48,259 nt of DNA from contig CAYRCC010000015.1 in assembly GCA_964422725.1 (NCBI GenBank), positions 1 to 48,259 of the forward strand, read 5' to 3'. Below, piece by piece: positions 1 to 7,660 of this stretch; the stretch's first letter is position 1; each line of letters begins with the position of its first letter. The position numbers and the translations under genes are program-made. The notes beneath the pieces were generated by a model. The model had not been told where the DNA came from. It did no database searches and saw only the letters and a program-made list of their open reading frames with translations. The DNA comes from CAKSNH01 sp964422725 (GTDB lineage: Bacteria > Bacillota > Clostridia > UBA1381).

Positions 1-7
1 AAATCCG

Positions 8-27
8 CAAGCCTTTGAAAAGGCTTG
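8..27. terminator. Short perfect hairpin at window start
   Basis: Nine-base arms CAAGCCTTT and AAAGGCTTG are separated by two bases. There is no clear T-run on either side, so this may be the terminator stem of a gene beyond the window edge. The same arm sequence recurs in the terminator at 46889-46923, so it may be a common terminator stem in this genome. Confidence 0.4.
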
Positions 28-72
28 ACCTAAACTTTAATACAAAACACGTTGGGTTTTGTCTACAGTCTG

Positions 73-110
73 AAAAATCGGGAGTATTTAAAAGAATACC
101 CCCGATTTTT
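73..110 (-). terminator. Rho-independent terminator of the metY-cysK operon
   Basis: Inverted arms at 73-88 (AAAAATCGGGAGTATT) and 95-110 form a GC-cored hairpin flanked by T-runs on both strands. It lies 40 bases past the cysK stop. Because of its symmetry it could also work for rightward transcription. Confidence 0.8.
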
Positions 111-149
111 TAACTTTCGATACATTTCTGCATACACCGAAAGTATTTA

Positions 150-1082
150 TTATTCATCAAACAGCGAAACGGATAAATATCTATCCCCCGTATCCGGCAT
201 AAGTACAACTATATTTTTCCCCTCATATTCTGCGCGCTTGGCTATTTCAATCGCCGCCCAAGCAGCCGCTCCCGACGAAATCCCCACCAAAACACCCTCT
301 TTCTTTCCTATCAGCTTTGCCGTATTGAACGCATCGTCATTTGAAACCGTTATTACTTCATCATAAATCCGAGTATTTAATACATCAGGCACGAATCCGG
401 CACCTATACCCTGAATCTTGTGCGCACCGGCAACTCCGGTTGACAAAACCGCACTGTCGCGCGGCTCTACCGCAACAATCCTGATATCCGGATTTTTTTC
501 TTTAAGGTACTCGCCCACTCCCGTAACAGTACCGCCCGTACCCACTCCGGCAACAAATACATCGACTTTCCCGTCAGTATCTTCAAAAATTTCGCGAGCT
601 GTACCCTCTCTGTGTGCTTTCGGGTTTGACGGATTGGCAAACTGTCCGGGAATAAAGCTGTCAGGCGTTTCTGCCGCCAATTCCTGTGCTTTGGCAATTG
701 CGCCTTTCATACCCTTTGCGCCCTCCGTAAGCACAATCTGTGCGCCGTACGCTTTTATAAGCTTGCGCCGCTCAACCGACATTGTTTCCGGCATTACAAT
801 AATCAGCTTGTAACCCCTCGCCGCCGCTACAGAGGCAAGACCTATACCTGTATTTCCCGATGTCGGCTCAATAATTACCGAGCCTTTCTTTAATTTGCCC
901 GCCGCCTCGGCATCGTCAATCATCATTTTTGCAATTCTGTCCTTAACCGACCCCGCCGGATTAAAATACTCCAGCTTTGCAATAACCTTTGCTTTCAATC
1001 CCAATTCCTTTTCTATATGCGTAATTTCAAGCAATGGTGTTCTTCCGATTAAACTATCGGCAGAAGTGTATATATTTGACAT
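150..1082 (-). CDS. cysK: Cysteine synthase A (O-acetylserine sulfhydrylase)
   Basis: A PLP enzyme of cysteine synthesis that converts O-acetylserine and sulfide to cysteine and acetate in the cytoplasm. The 310-residue length is normal for CysK. The PLP lysine is K47 in NPAGSVKDR, the substrate loop TSGNTG follows at about residue 74, and the glycine-rich phosphate loop GVGTGGT lies near residue 180. The ATG is preceded by GGAGCGG. The gene lies 19 bases after metY and is probably co-transcribed with it and with the uORF leader. In Bacillus subtilis CysK also partners the Rrf2 regulator CymR as a cysteine sensor, and the Rrf2 gene just upstream makes a similar arrangement plausible here. The family assignment is firm; the regulatory role is inference. 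Confidence 0.96.
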   Translation of the reverse strand: MSNIYTSADSLIGRTPLLEITHIEKELGLKAKVIAKLEYFNPAGSVKDRIAKMMIDDAEAAGKLKKGSVIIEPTSGNTGIGLASVAAARGYKLIIVMPETMSVERRKLIKAYGAQIVLTEGAKGMKGAIAKAQELAAETPDSFIPGQFANPSNPKAHREGTAREIFEDTDGKVDVFVAGVGTGGTVTGVGEYLKEKNPDIRIVAVEPRDSAVLSTGVAGAHKIQGIGAGFVPDVLNTRIYDEVITVSNDDAFNTAKLIGKKEGVLVGISSGAAAWAAIEIAKRAEYEGKNIVVLMPDTGDRYLSVSLFDE

Positions 1083-1101
1083 AAATAACCGCTCCTCTCT
1101 A

Positions 1102-2385
1102 TTATTTTACCGCCGCAAAGCCTTTTTCAAAATCCGCAATAATATCGTCGATATGCTCGGTTCCGATTGAAAGACGTATCGTGTTCGGCTTTATACCTTG
1201 AGAATCAAGCTCCTCCGCTGTCAGCTGACTGTGCGTTGTAGTAGCCGGATGAATGACAAGACTCTTTACGTCCGCAACATTTGCAAGCAGTGAAAATATC
1301 TTCAAATTATCTATAAATTTATGTGCCTCGTCAATACCGCCCTTTATTTCAAACGTGAATATCGACGCACCGCCGTTCGGAAAATATTTTTCATACAATT
1401 TATGGTTCGGATGCTCCGGCAATGACGGGTGGTTCACCTTTTCCACCAGCGGGTGTTTTGCCAAATATTCAACCGCTTTCTTCGTATTCTCCGCGTGACG
1501 TTCCAATCTCAGTGAAAGTGTTTCCGTTCCTTGCAGCAATAAAAACGCCGCAAACGGCGATATAGCCGCTCCGGTATCACGCAGAAGTATGGCACGTATA
1601 TATGTAACAAACGCCGCCTTTCCTGCCGCCTCGGTAAACGATATGCCGTGGTAGCTCGGATTTGGCTGTGAGATTGCCGGATATTTTCCCGATGCCGCCC
1701 AGTCAAAATTGCCTGAATCAACAATAACTCCGCCCAAAGTAGTGCCGTGACCGCCGATAAATTTCGTTGCGGAATGAATCACAATATCCGCACCGTGTTC
1801 AATCGGACGCAGCAGATACGGTGTCGCAAAGGTATTGTCCACAACCAGCGGCAGACCGTGTTTATGCGCAAGCGCCGCCAACGCATCAATATCCGGAATA
1901 TCGCTGTTTGGGTTGCCCAGAGTTTCAATATATATAGCTTTTGTATTTTCGGCTATTGCATTTTCGACTTCATCAAGATTATGAATATCAACAAAAGTTG
2001 CTGTAATGCCAAAGCCGGTAAGTGTATGCGCAAGCAGATTGTAGCTGCCGCCATAAATGGTTTTCTGTGCCACTATATGACCGCCGTTTTGTGCAAGTGC
2101 TTCAATTGTATACGTTATTGCCGCCGCGCCCGAGGCTACAGCAAGTGCCGCCGTTGCACCTTCCAAAGCCGCGATTCGCTTTTCAAAAGCCTCCTGAGTT
2201 GAATTTGTAAGACGTCCGTAAATATTTCCGGCATCCTGTAATCCAAAACGCGCCGCCGCGTGCGCGCAGTCATTAAACACATATGAAGTTGTAGCGTAAA
2301 TAGGTACGGCGCGCGCACCTGTTGCCGAATCCGGACTTTCCTGACCTACATGCAGTTGTAAAGTTTCAAATTTATATTCAGACAT
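1102..2385 (-). CDS. metY: O-acetylhomoserine sulfhydrylase (Cys/Met metabolism PLP enzyme)
   Basis: A 427-residue enzyme of the gamma-family PLP group, like O-acetylhomoserine aminocarboxypropyltransferase. It would make homocysteine from O-acetylhomoserine and sulfide, and some members also accept O-acetylserine. The N-terminal ETLQLHVGQ, the YGRLTNSTQ substrate segment and the PLP lysine in SATKFIGGHG are typical. The about 430-residue length fits MetY rather than shorter MetB/MetC proteins. The start at 2385 (MSEYKF) is preferred over the in-frame ATG three codons upstream, because AAGGA lies about 10 bases before it and only one base before the other. It is preceded by a regulated leader with a uORF and operator-like repeats, and followed by cysK. 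Exact acceptor preference cannot be read from sequence. Confidence 0.93.
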   Translation of the reverse strand: MSEYKFETLQLHVGQESPDSATGARAVPIYATTSYVFNDCAHAAARFGLQDAGNIYGRLTNSTQEAFEKRIAALEGATAALAVASGAAAITYTIEALAQNGGHIVAQKTIYGGSYNLLAHTLTGFGITATFVDIHNLDEVENAIAENTKAIYIETLGNPNSDIPDIDALAALAHKHGLPLVVDNTFATPYLLRPIEHGADIVIHSATKFIGGHGTTLGGVIVDSGNFDWAASGKYPAISQPNPSYHGISFTEAAGKAAFVTYIRAILLRDTGAAISPFAAFLLLQGTETLSLRLERHAENTKKAVEYLAKHPLVEKVNHPSLPEHPNHKLYEKYFPNGGASIFTFEIKGGIDEAHKFIDNLKIFSLLANVADVKSLVIHPATTTHSQLTAEELDSQGIKPNTIRLSIGTEHIDDIIADFEKGFAAVK

Positions 2386-2434
2386 AATTATCATTTCCTT
2401 TCAAATATGTTTTATACTGTTTATCGGTTTTAAA

Positions 2435-2506
2435 TCAAGCTAAATCCACACACATTCGTCCGAAACGATAATTAGCTCTTACGAGCTGTTCAAAATAATT
2501 TTGCAT
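2435..2506 (-). CDS. Leader peptide upstream of metY (23 residues)
   Basis: A small ORF between the metY promoter and metY. It begins MQNYFEQLVR and ends GRMCVDLA, then TGA. An AAAGGA site lies about 9 bases before the ATG, as strong as for the main genes. Within it, AGCTC and GAGCT arms around GTAA form a small hairpin. The peptide contains one cysteine and no run of cysteines, so it does not match a simple Cys-attenuator design. I do not recognise it confidently. Its place in the leader of a sulfur operon suggests translational or attenuation control, or a small functional peptide. Expression is inferred from the ribosome binding site and promoter. Confidence 0.55.
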   Translation of the reverse strand: MQNYFEQLVRANYRFGRMCVDLA

Positions 2507-2550
2507 AATCTCAATTCCTTTCAAAACAGCGGGCATTTCTTCATTACCCA

Positions 2551-2573
2551 TCTACCCACTCGTTTAATTGGTT
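2551..2573 (-). promoter_or_regulatory. Operator-like repeat, copy 2 (metY leader)
   Basis: On the minus strand this 23-mer starts AACCAATTAAAC and ends AGTGGGTAGA. It matches the copy at 2588-2610 at 16 of 23 positions and has the same AACC...GGGT dyad. It sits just downstream of the -10 box, around or after the transcription start, where a bound repressor would block initiation or escape. Confidence 0.55.
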
Positions 2574-2575
2574 AT

Positions 2576-2604
2576 ATGATAACACATTCTACCCACCTTG
2601 TCAA
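2576..2604 (-). promoter_or_regulatory. metY-cysK promoter
   Basis: TTGACA (2599-2604) and TATCAT (2576-2581) are separated by exactly 17 bases on the minus strand. It lies upstream of the uORF and metY and is overlapped by operator-like repeat copy 1. Confidence 0.85.
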
Positions 2605-2610
2605 TAGGTA
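2588..2610 (-). promoter_or_regulatory. Operator-like repeat, copy 1, overlapping the -35 box
   Basis: On the minus strand it reads TACCTATTGAC and then AAGGTGGGTAGA. TACCTA and TGGGTA form an imperfect dyad around the -35 hexamer. The layout resembles Rrf2/CymR-type dyads as I recall them, and the Rrf2 gene lies directly upstream. Binding is inferred. Confidence 0.55.
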
Positions 2611-2613
2611 AAT

Positions 2614-2658
<45 letters not shown>

Positions 2659-2672
2659 ATTATTTCATACAA

Positions 2673-2717
2673 AAAACGCACCCGATAAAGCATTTACGCT
2701 TATATCAGATGCGTTTT
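2673..2717 (-). terminator. Terminator of the rrf2 gene
   Basis: Outer arms AAAACGCA and TGCGTTTT plus an inner imperfect stem (GATAAAGC with GCTTATATC) form a hairpin followed by T residues on the minus strand. It lies 24 bases after the rrf2 stop and should separate rrf2 from metY-cysK transcription. Confidence 0.8.
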
Positions 2718-2740
2718 ACAAACATAATTAATTTTTCAAA

Positions 2741-3166
2741 TCAAATGTCATTAGCATAACACACGTTGTTCATCAAATCGGCAACCGTAATACTATCCAA
2801 ATAATCATTTATCATAGTGTTTAGTTTTTTCCACATAGGCAAAGTCCGGCAATTGTCTGCCTGCGGACACTCCTCCCCTATACACTCTCTGCACGAAACA
2901 GGAGTAAGTCCGCCCTCTATCAAACGCAGAATGTTCCCCACCTTATATTCGTCCAAAGGGCGGTTAAGGCGATATCCGCCGCCTTTGCCGTGCACCGCCT
3001 CAACAAATCCGTTCTTTGAAAAAACAGCCATAATACTTTCCAAATACTTCTGAGAAATATTCTGCCGTTTGGCAATATCTTTAAGCGGAATATACCCCGA
3101 CTTCTGATTTTCCGCAAGGTCCACTATAACCCGCATAGCATAACGTCCTTTTGTAGAAATCATCAT
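2741..3166 (-). CDS. Rrf2-family transcriptional regulator (CymR/IscR-like)
   Basis: A 141-residue winged-helix regulator with the family hallmark start STKGRYAMR, the recognition region IAKRQNISQKYLE (about 31-43) and the wing HGKGGGYRL (60-67). C92, C95, C100 and C106 form a cluster comparable to the three-cysteine Fe-S region of IscR; Bacillus CymR, as I recall, lacks such a cluster. It could therefore sense Fe-S or redox state, or work as a cysteine regulator with CysK. The ATG at 3166 has GGAG nine bases upstream. It has a perfect consensus promoter and its own terminator, and lies directly upstream of metY-cysK, its most likely target. Family certain, ligand unknown. Confidence 0.92.
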   Translation of the reverse strand: MMISTKGRYAMRVIVDLAENQKSGYIPLKDIAKRQNISQKYLESIMAVFSKNGFVEAVHGKGGGYRLNRPLDEYKVGNILRLIEGGLTPVSCRECIGEECPQADNCRTLPMWKKLNTMINDYLDSITVADLMNNVCYANDI

Positions 3167-3231
3167 AAAACTTCACTCCGATACCGTTAATATCTATTTT
3201 ACCGCAATCACCTACCGTACTGCTATGCTTT

Positions 3232-3260
3232 ATTATACTCAAAAATCCGCGCTCTGTCAA
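3232..3260 (-). promoter_or_regulatory. rrf2 promoter (perfect consensus)
   Basis: TTGACA (3255-3260) and TATAAT (3232-3237) are spaced by 17 bases on the minus strand. The implied leader is about 60 bases. The -35 box overlaps the end of the GH43-like remnant, showing that the remnant has been recruited as upstream DNA. Confidence 0.9.
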
Positions 3261-3418
3261 TAACAAAAGTACAGATGTAATTTATCGGTTTTTCTCAATT
3301 GCCGAATTACGCCGTCGTTCACTTCCTGCCAATTATATCCGTCTTTACTGAGCGCAAAATATATTTGCTCACCGTCTTCGGTACGCTTTTCTCTGAAATG
3401 CACAAATAAACAGCTCAT
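3257..3418 (-). pseudogene. Remnant of a GH43-like glycosidase N-terminus
   Basis: The reading frame begins MSCLFVHFREK and continues DGEQIYFALSKDGYNWQEVNDG. From memory this pattern (LFVHF.EK...DGEQ.YFA.S.DG..W..VNDG) opens GH43-like arabinofuranosidase/xylosidase relatives in gut Clostridia. After about 40 residues the similarity stops and the frame ends in an unrelated tail (LHLYFCY). A full protein would be over 300 residues, so this is a 5' fragment of a deleted gene. No strong ribosome binding site is seen. It lies at the downstream boundary of the glycan operon, consistent with rearrangement there. It could instead be a short unrelated ORF. Confidence 0.5.
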
Positions 3419-3584
3419 ATTCAGTTTCCGAATTCTAAAATCTAACAATTAGAAATTATAATACAAAAGAACTCAAATACAAGCTAATTATCCGACTTTA
3501 AATATTGATTTTCAGATATTTCCGTCTTGCCACACTCTGTAAAATTCATAAATACGTTTTGCCAACTTACAACAAATCGTGCAT

Positions 3585-4619
3585 TTAACATATATTTATA
3601 ATCTTTATATACTCCTCCGATTTGTCACGCATTATGTGTAGTCCTCGTTCTAAATCTGCTAAATCAAAACTATGTGAAATAAATTGTGACGGATTTATAC
3701 TGCTGTTTTTCAGCCTATCAACCACATAATGCCAATCATCATTACATTCACCTGTATACGACGAATTCCACGTGCCATATATACTAAGCTGATTTCGCAG
3801 TATTTTCCAATATGTATGTTTTTCTATGTTCACATCAGAATACGGATTTCCCACAAGCATTACTTTTCCGCCGGCAACCGTGTTTTCTATCGCCTGTACC
3901 ATTGTTTCGTTTCTTCCCACACATTCAAAAAACACATCAATTCTTTTATCTTTAAGCCATTCGCCGATATCTTCATTCTCTGAATCGCAATAATTTCCTC
4001 CATTTATTCCTAATTCTATAATTTTACTTTTCTGAAAACCTTTATTTCCAACCACAAAAATATTCTCTGCGCCCATCTCCCTAAGAAACATAACCACAAA
4101 CATACCTATCGTACCAAGTCCGCACACTGCAATATTATCCGTTTTCTTTATATCCATTTTACGTATTGCATGCACAGCAACCGCCATAGGCTCAAGCATT
4201 GCCGCCGTTTCATACGATACATTTCCCGGCAATCCGACAAGATTTTGCACAGGCACTGCCACATATTCCGCAAATCCGCCGTTTCTACGCGAACCTAAAT
4301 AACTATAGTTTTTACACATCTCATATTGCTTTTTCTTACACGGAACACATTTTCTGCACGGTATCAGCGGAAATACACCCACTCTTTTTCCTACCCATTT
4401 TTCATTTTCTGAACTACATACCTTTACCACCTGCCCCGAAAATTCGTGTCCGGGAATAAGCGGATGATGATATGCACCCGTTTTATATATTCTCGGTATA
4501 TCCGAACCGCATATTCCGACAGCCTTAACCCATACAAGCGCCTCACCATTTTGCGGTTCGGGCATATCCGTTTCTTCATATCGTATGTCACCTACACCAT
4601 GCAATACCCATGCTTTCAT
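3585..4619 (-). CDS. tarJ: Zinc-dependent alcohol dehydrogenase, likely ribulose-5-phosphate reductase
   Basis: A 344-residue medium-chain dehydrogenase. Catalytic zinc residues are C37 (GICGSD), H58-E59 (GHEFSG) and probably E143. The structural zinc site is C88, C91, C94 and C102. The nucleotide-binding loop CGLGTIG is at 166-172. Alone it resembles sorbitol or galactitol-phosphate dehydrogenases. Its start overlaps the stop of an IspD-like cytidylyltransferase by four bases, and that pairing is the TarI-TarJ arrangement in which TarJ reduces D-ribulose 5-phosphate to D-ribitol 5-phosphate with NADPH. It is the last gene of the glycan operon. The dehydrogenase family is certain; the substrate follows from context. 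Confidence 0.8.
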   Translation of the reverse strand: MKAWVLHGVGDIRYEETDMPEPQNGEALVWVKAVGICGSDIPRIYKTGAYHHPLIPGHEFSGQVVKVCSSENEKWVGKRVGVFPLIPCRKCVPCKKKQYEMCKNYSYLGSRRNGGFAEYVAVPVQNLVGLPGNVSYETAAMLEPMAVAVHAIRKMDIKKTDNIAVCGLGTIGMFVVMFLREMGAENIFVVGNKGFQKSKIIELGINGGNYCDSENEDIGEWLKDKRIDVFFECVGRNETMVQAIENTVAGGKVMLVGNPYSDVNIEKHTYWKILRNQLSIYGTWNSSYTGECNDDWHYVVDRLKNSSINPSQFISHSFDLADLERGLHIMRDKSEEYIKIINIC

Positions 4620-5305
4620 AATTTGCTCATCTCCACTATCCGCATAAACTTTTCTAAATCGTTTTGGGTCGTTATTTTAAAATTATTCTCGTCACCATCT
4701 ATCATTGCTATATCCATTTTTGCAATAACAGCCGGCTCCGAAGAACCGTTTATATTCAATATTTCATACGGCAACAGTGCAACATTTGCCTGATAATACT
4801 TTCCTAACTTAAACGCCTCCGGCGCTTGTCCGGCAAACATCTCCGAACGTTTCAGAAGTGCGGTTACGTGTTTTTTATCTTCACTTACATACACAGTATC
4901 TTTCATTGGCAAAACCGGCAGTGCGCCGTCATATTCTTTTGCTGTTTCTATACATTCAGTTATAACTTTTTCCGAAACAAGCGGTCTTGCCGCATCATGT
5001 ATTACAACTATATCGTTCTCCGCCGAATATTTCCTAATATCACACAAACCGTTGTATATTGATAATTGACGATTTTTTCCGGAAAGTGAAAAACCTTTGA
5101 ATTTATCCATCGGTACAAAACGCAAAATATATTTTCTCCATGCTTTGTCCGCAACTATTTGTATGCCGTCTACTTGTTTATGCTTTTTGAAAACATCAAT
5201 GCAATAAGAAATTATAGGTTTCCCTTTGATTTCAATATATTGTTTCGGTATATCCGCACCAAGCCGCGTACCGAGTCCGCCGGCTAATATTAATACAGTA
5301 GTCAT
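4616..5305 (-). CDS. tarI: IspD-like D-ribitol-5-phosphate cytidylyltransferase
   Basis: A 229-residue nucleotidyltransferase that would form CDP-ribitol from CTP and ribitol 5-phosphate. It shows the CTP loop LAGGLGTRLGADIPKQY, the HDAARPLV motif and the K..DT region typical of the IspD/TarI family. The start at 5305 (MTTVLILAGG) is chosen because GGAG lies eight bases upstream and the ATG overlaps the glf stop as ATGA; a longer in-frame start eight codons upstream lies inside glf. An IspD role in isoprenoid synthesis is less likely because the gene is fused in order with tarJ inside a surface-polymer operon. The product would feed the transferase at 22550-23905. Confidence 0.82.
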   Translation of the reverse strand: MTTVLILAGGLGTRLGADIPKQYIEIKGKPIISYCIDVFKKHKQVDGIQIVADKAWRKYILRFVPMDKFKGFSLSGKNRQLSIYNGLCDIRKYSAENDIVVIHDAARPLVSEKVITECIETAKEYDGALPVLPMKDTVYVSEDKKHVTALLKRSEMFAGQAPEAFKLGKYYQANVALLPYEILNINGSSEPAVIAKMDIAMIDGDENNFKITTQNDLEKFMRIVEMSKL

Positions 5306-6432
5306 AACGATAACTCCGTTTGCGCACATTTTAACGCCTTTTCAACAACCTTATCCATATCATAGTATTTGTACTCACCAAGTCTGCCGCCAAAAATAAC
5401 ATTTTTTTCATTATTCGCAAGTTTTTTATACTTTTCATACAAATAATTATTTTTTTCATCATTAATCGGATAATACGGTTCATCTCCGACTTTCCATTCC
5501 ATACTGTATTCGCGGCTGATAACCGTTTTAGGTATATCAACACCGTTTTCATCTTTACCGAATTCAAACCATTTATGCTCAATTATTCTTGTCCACGGTG
5601 TTTCCCTGTCGGTATAATTTACAACCGCATTTCCTTGAAAATTCGGTTTGTCTAACACCTCATTTTCAAATCTTACCAAACGATATTCGAGCGCACCGAA
5701 TTTGTAGCCAAAATATGCATCTATTGCACCGGTATATATTATCTTATCCGCCATAACATCAAGCTCTGATTTTTTAACCAAATAATCAGTGTTAAGCAAT
5801 ACTTCTATACCGTCAAGCATATTTTCTATCACCTTGGTATAACCGCCTACCGGTATACCCTGATAAAGTGCATCGAAATAGTTATTATCAAACGTTAATC
5901 TTATCGGCAGACGCTTTATTATAAATGCCGGCAGTTCGCTGCACTTTCGCCCCCACTGTTTTTCGGTATATCCCTTTACAAGCTTTTCGTAAATATCCGT
6001 GCCGACAAGCAATATTGCCTGTTCTTCAAGATTTCGAGGTTCTGTTATTCCTCTCTTTTCTTTCTGTCTGCGAATTTTTTCTTGTGCATCCTCAGGCGTG
6101 ACAACTCCCCACATCTTGTTGAATGTATACATATTAAACGGCAGTGAATACAATTCACCTTTATAATTTGCGACAGGCGAATTGGTAAAACGATTAAACT
6201 CCGCAAATTTATTTATATAATTCCACACTTTTTTATTATTTGTATGAAAAATATGCGCTCCATACTTTTGCACATTTATACCTTCGATTTTTTCTGTATA
6301 AATGTTTCCTCCGATATGTGGTCTTTTTTCAATCACCAATACCGTTTTCCCTCTTTGACTCGCCTCATATGCAAATACAGCTCCAAACAATCCGCTGCCT
6401 ACCACCAAATAATCGTATTTCGCTTCATTTCC
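5302..6432 (-). CDS. glf: UDP-galactopyranose mutase
   Basis: A flavoenzyme that interconverts UDP-galactopyranose and UDP-galactofuranose, the donor for galactofuranose in surface glycans. The N-terminal FAD loop YDYLVVGSGLFGA is followed by IEKRPHIGGNIYT and the KYGAHIFHTN active-site segment. The C-terminal GRLGEYKYYDMD is typical. With the GTG start at 6432 the protein has 376 residues, close to the usual length. That GTG has AAGGAG nine bases upstream, whereas the upstream ATG (6462) has only a poorly spaced GGGAA. The stop overlaps the tarI start. No obvious galactofuranosyltransferase is recognisable, so one of the GT2 proteins or the DUF4422 protein may use the product. Confidence 0.95.
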   Translation of the reverse strand, partial: GNEAKYDYLVVGSGLFGAVFAYEASQRGKTVLVIEKRPHIGGNIYTEKIEGINVQKYGAHIFHTNNKKVWNYINKFAEFNRFTNSPVANYKGELYSLPFNMYTFNKMWGVVTPEDAQEKIRRQKEKRGITEPRNLEEQAILLVGTDIYEKLVKGYTEKQWGRKCSELPAFIIKRLPIRLTFDNNYFDALYQGIPVGGYTKVIENMLDGIEVLLNTDYLVKKSELDVMADKIIYTGAIDAYFGYKFGALEYRLVRFENEVLDKPNFQGNAVVNYTDRETPWTRIIEHKWFEFGKDENGVDIPKTVISREYSMEWKVGDEPYYPINDEKNNYLYEKYKKLANNEKNVIFGGRLGEYKYYDMDKVVEKALKCAQTELSL

Positions 6433-6543
6433 CACTAAAATACTCTCCTTAAATACACACATTTTCCCGACTTTGCATATAATACACTTTTTATCATTAC
6501 ATCATTTACATTTGTAACCGAAAGATTATATGCCAAGCTATAT

Positions 6544-7617
6544 TTAAGTTAAAAACCTACAGCCTGTATACGCTATATTTAACCGTTCCTTATTATACAT
6601 AAAATATAATGTTTCCAAAGTTTCTGCCACATAGCCTATAAATCTGTTCGTTTTGTCAATACATTCGGGCGAGTTCAGTCTTTCCACTTCAAACAAAATC
6701 GGAAATAACCATTTGCAATAATCGTTAATCACATTTTTTCTTGCTATGATAATGTTATAATTATACATATATTCTTGAGTTAATATTTTATCGAATTGCT
6801 TGGCATAATCAGGCTCTAACAGTTTTAAAGCTTTAATTACACAATACCATTCTTTATCACTCAAATATCTTTTGTGGTGCATTTCAATATTAGGTTCATA
6901 CGGCAACGGATACGGTAATATAACATCAATGTCATTATCCGTAACTTTCAGCAAATCATCAACTGTTATATCCAAAAACCTTCTGTAATGTGCCAATCCA
7001 TAATACCTATCTTCGCAATCATCTTTTTGAATTCTATTCTTCCACAACCAGTACAACCCTGTCAATTCCGAATAATTACCATTCCTGCAAGATATATTTT
7101 CTCCGTCATCATCATAAAAATCAACATCAAGTCTATCCGAAAGTGCCGCCCCAACCTGAACCTTATTGACATTTTCAAACTCCGAAACCTCTGTTTTCAG
7201 CCTTTTATCATTCCGATGTATCATTTTGTACACTTGCAAGTCAGGCTTATGTATGCCAATCGGGTACGCCGATAACGGCATATATTCTCCGGCTTTAACA
7301 AACATATTGCGCATAATATCCGCAAATCGAAGTGACGTAATTCTGATATAATTGTGCAATCCGGAGTTCTCCAAACTGATTTCAATATCGTCCATAACAC
7401 TTTCGGGAGTAGCTATTAAAACTTCTATATCATCTTTTTTAAGCGTGTTAAGTGTAAATTCATTAAGTTCCCTAACGCTAACCCCTGAAACCGTATGTGG
7501 GTTACCTTCAAATGATGTTACTAAAAAACAAAGTATTTCTCTGTTCGGAAATAATGTTTTTATTGCTTTATATACTCCAAGTGCAATACCCTGCGCACCA
7601 TATATTGCTAATCTCAT
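6544..7617 (-). CDS. DUF4422 glycosyltransferase-like protein with N-terminal Rossmann-like domain
   Basis: A 357-residue soluble protein. Residues 1 to about 115 look like a Rossmann-type domain (AIYGAQGIALGVYKAI), as seen at the ends of several proteins in this operon. From about 150 on it matches my memory of DUF4422, a family frequent in capsule loci and thought to be glycosyltransferases: QVGAALSD, DDGENISCRNGNYSELTGLYWLWKN and YYGLAHYRRFL. A GAGG site lies five bases before the ATG. The 111-base gap to glf contains a TATAAT with only a weak -35, so an internal promoter is possible but unproven. Donor and acceptor are unknown; galactofuranose transfer is conceivable because glf is next. 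Confidence 0.75.
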   Translation of the reverse strand: MRLAIYGAQGIALGVYKAIKTLFPNREILCFLVTSFEGNPHTVSGVSVRELNEFTLNTLKKDDIEVLIATPESVMDDIEISLENSGLHNYIRITSLRFADIMRNMFVKAGEYMPLSAYPIGIHKPDLQVYKMIHRNDKRLKTEVSEFENVNKVQVGAALSDRLDVDFYDDDGENISCRNGNYSELTGLYWLWKNRIQKDDCEDRYYGLAHYRRFLDITVDDLLKVTDNDIDVILPYPLPYEPNIEMHHKRYLSDKEWYCVIKALKLLEPDYAKQFDKILTQEYMYNYNIIIARKNVINDYCKWLFPILFEVERLNSPECIDKTNRFIGYVAETLETLYFMYNKERLNIAYTGCRFLT

Positions 7618-7660
7618 ATAGTCCTCTCTTTAATATATCACAGCAAATTTTGCCGACTTA

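Noticed and set aside
4616..5305. IspD of the isoprenoid pathway
   Set aside because: Overlap with a TarJ-like dehydrogenase and location inside a glycan operon favour TarI; IspD cannot be fully excluded from sequence alone.
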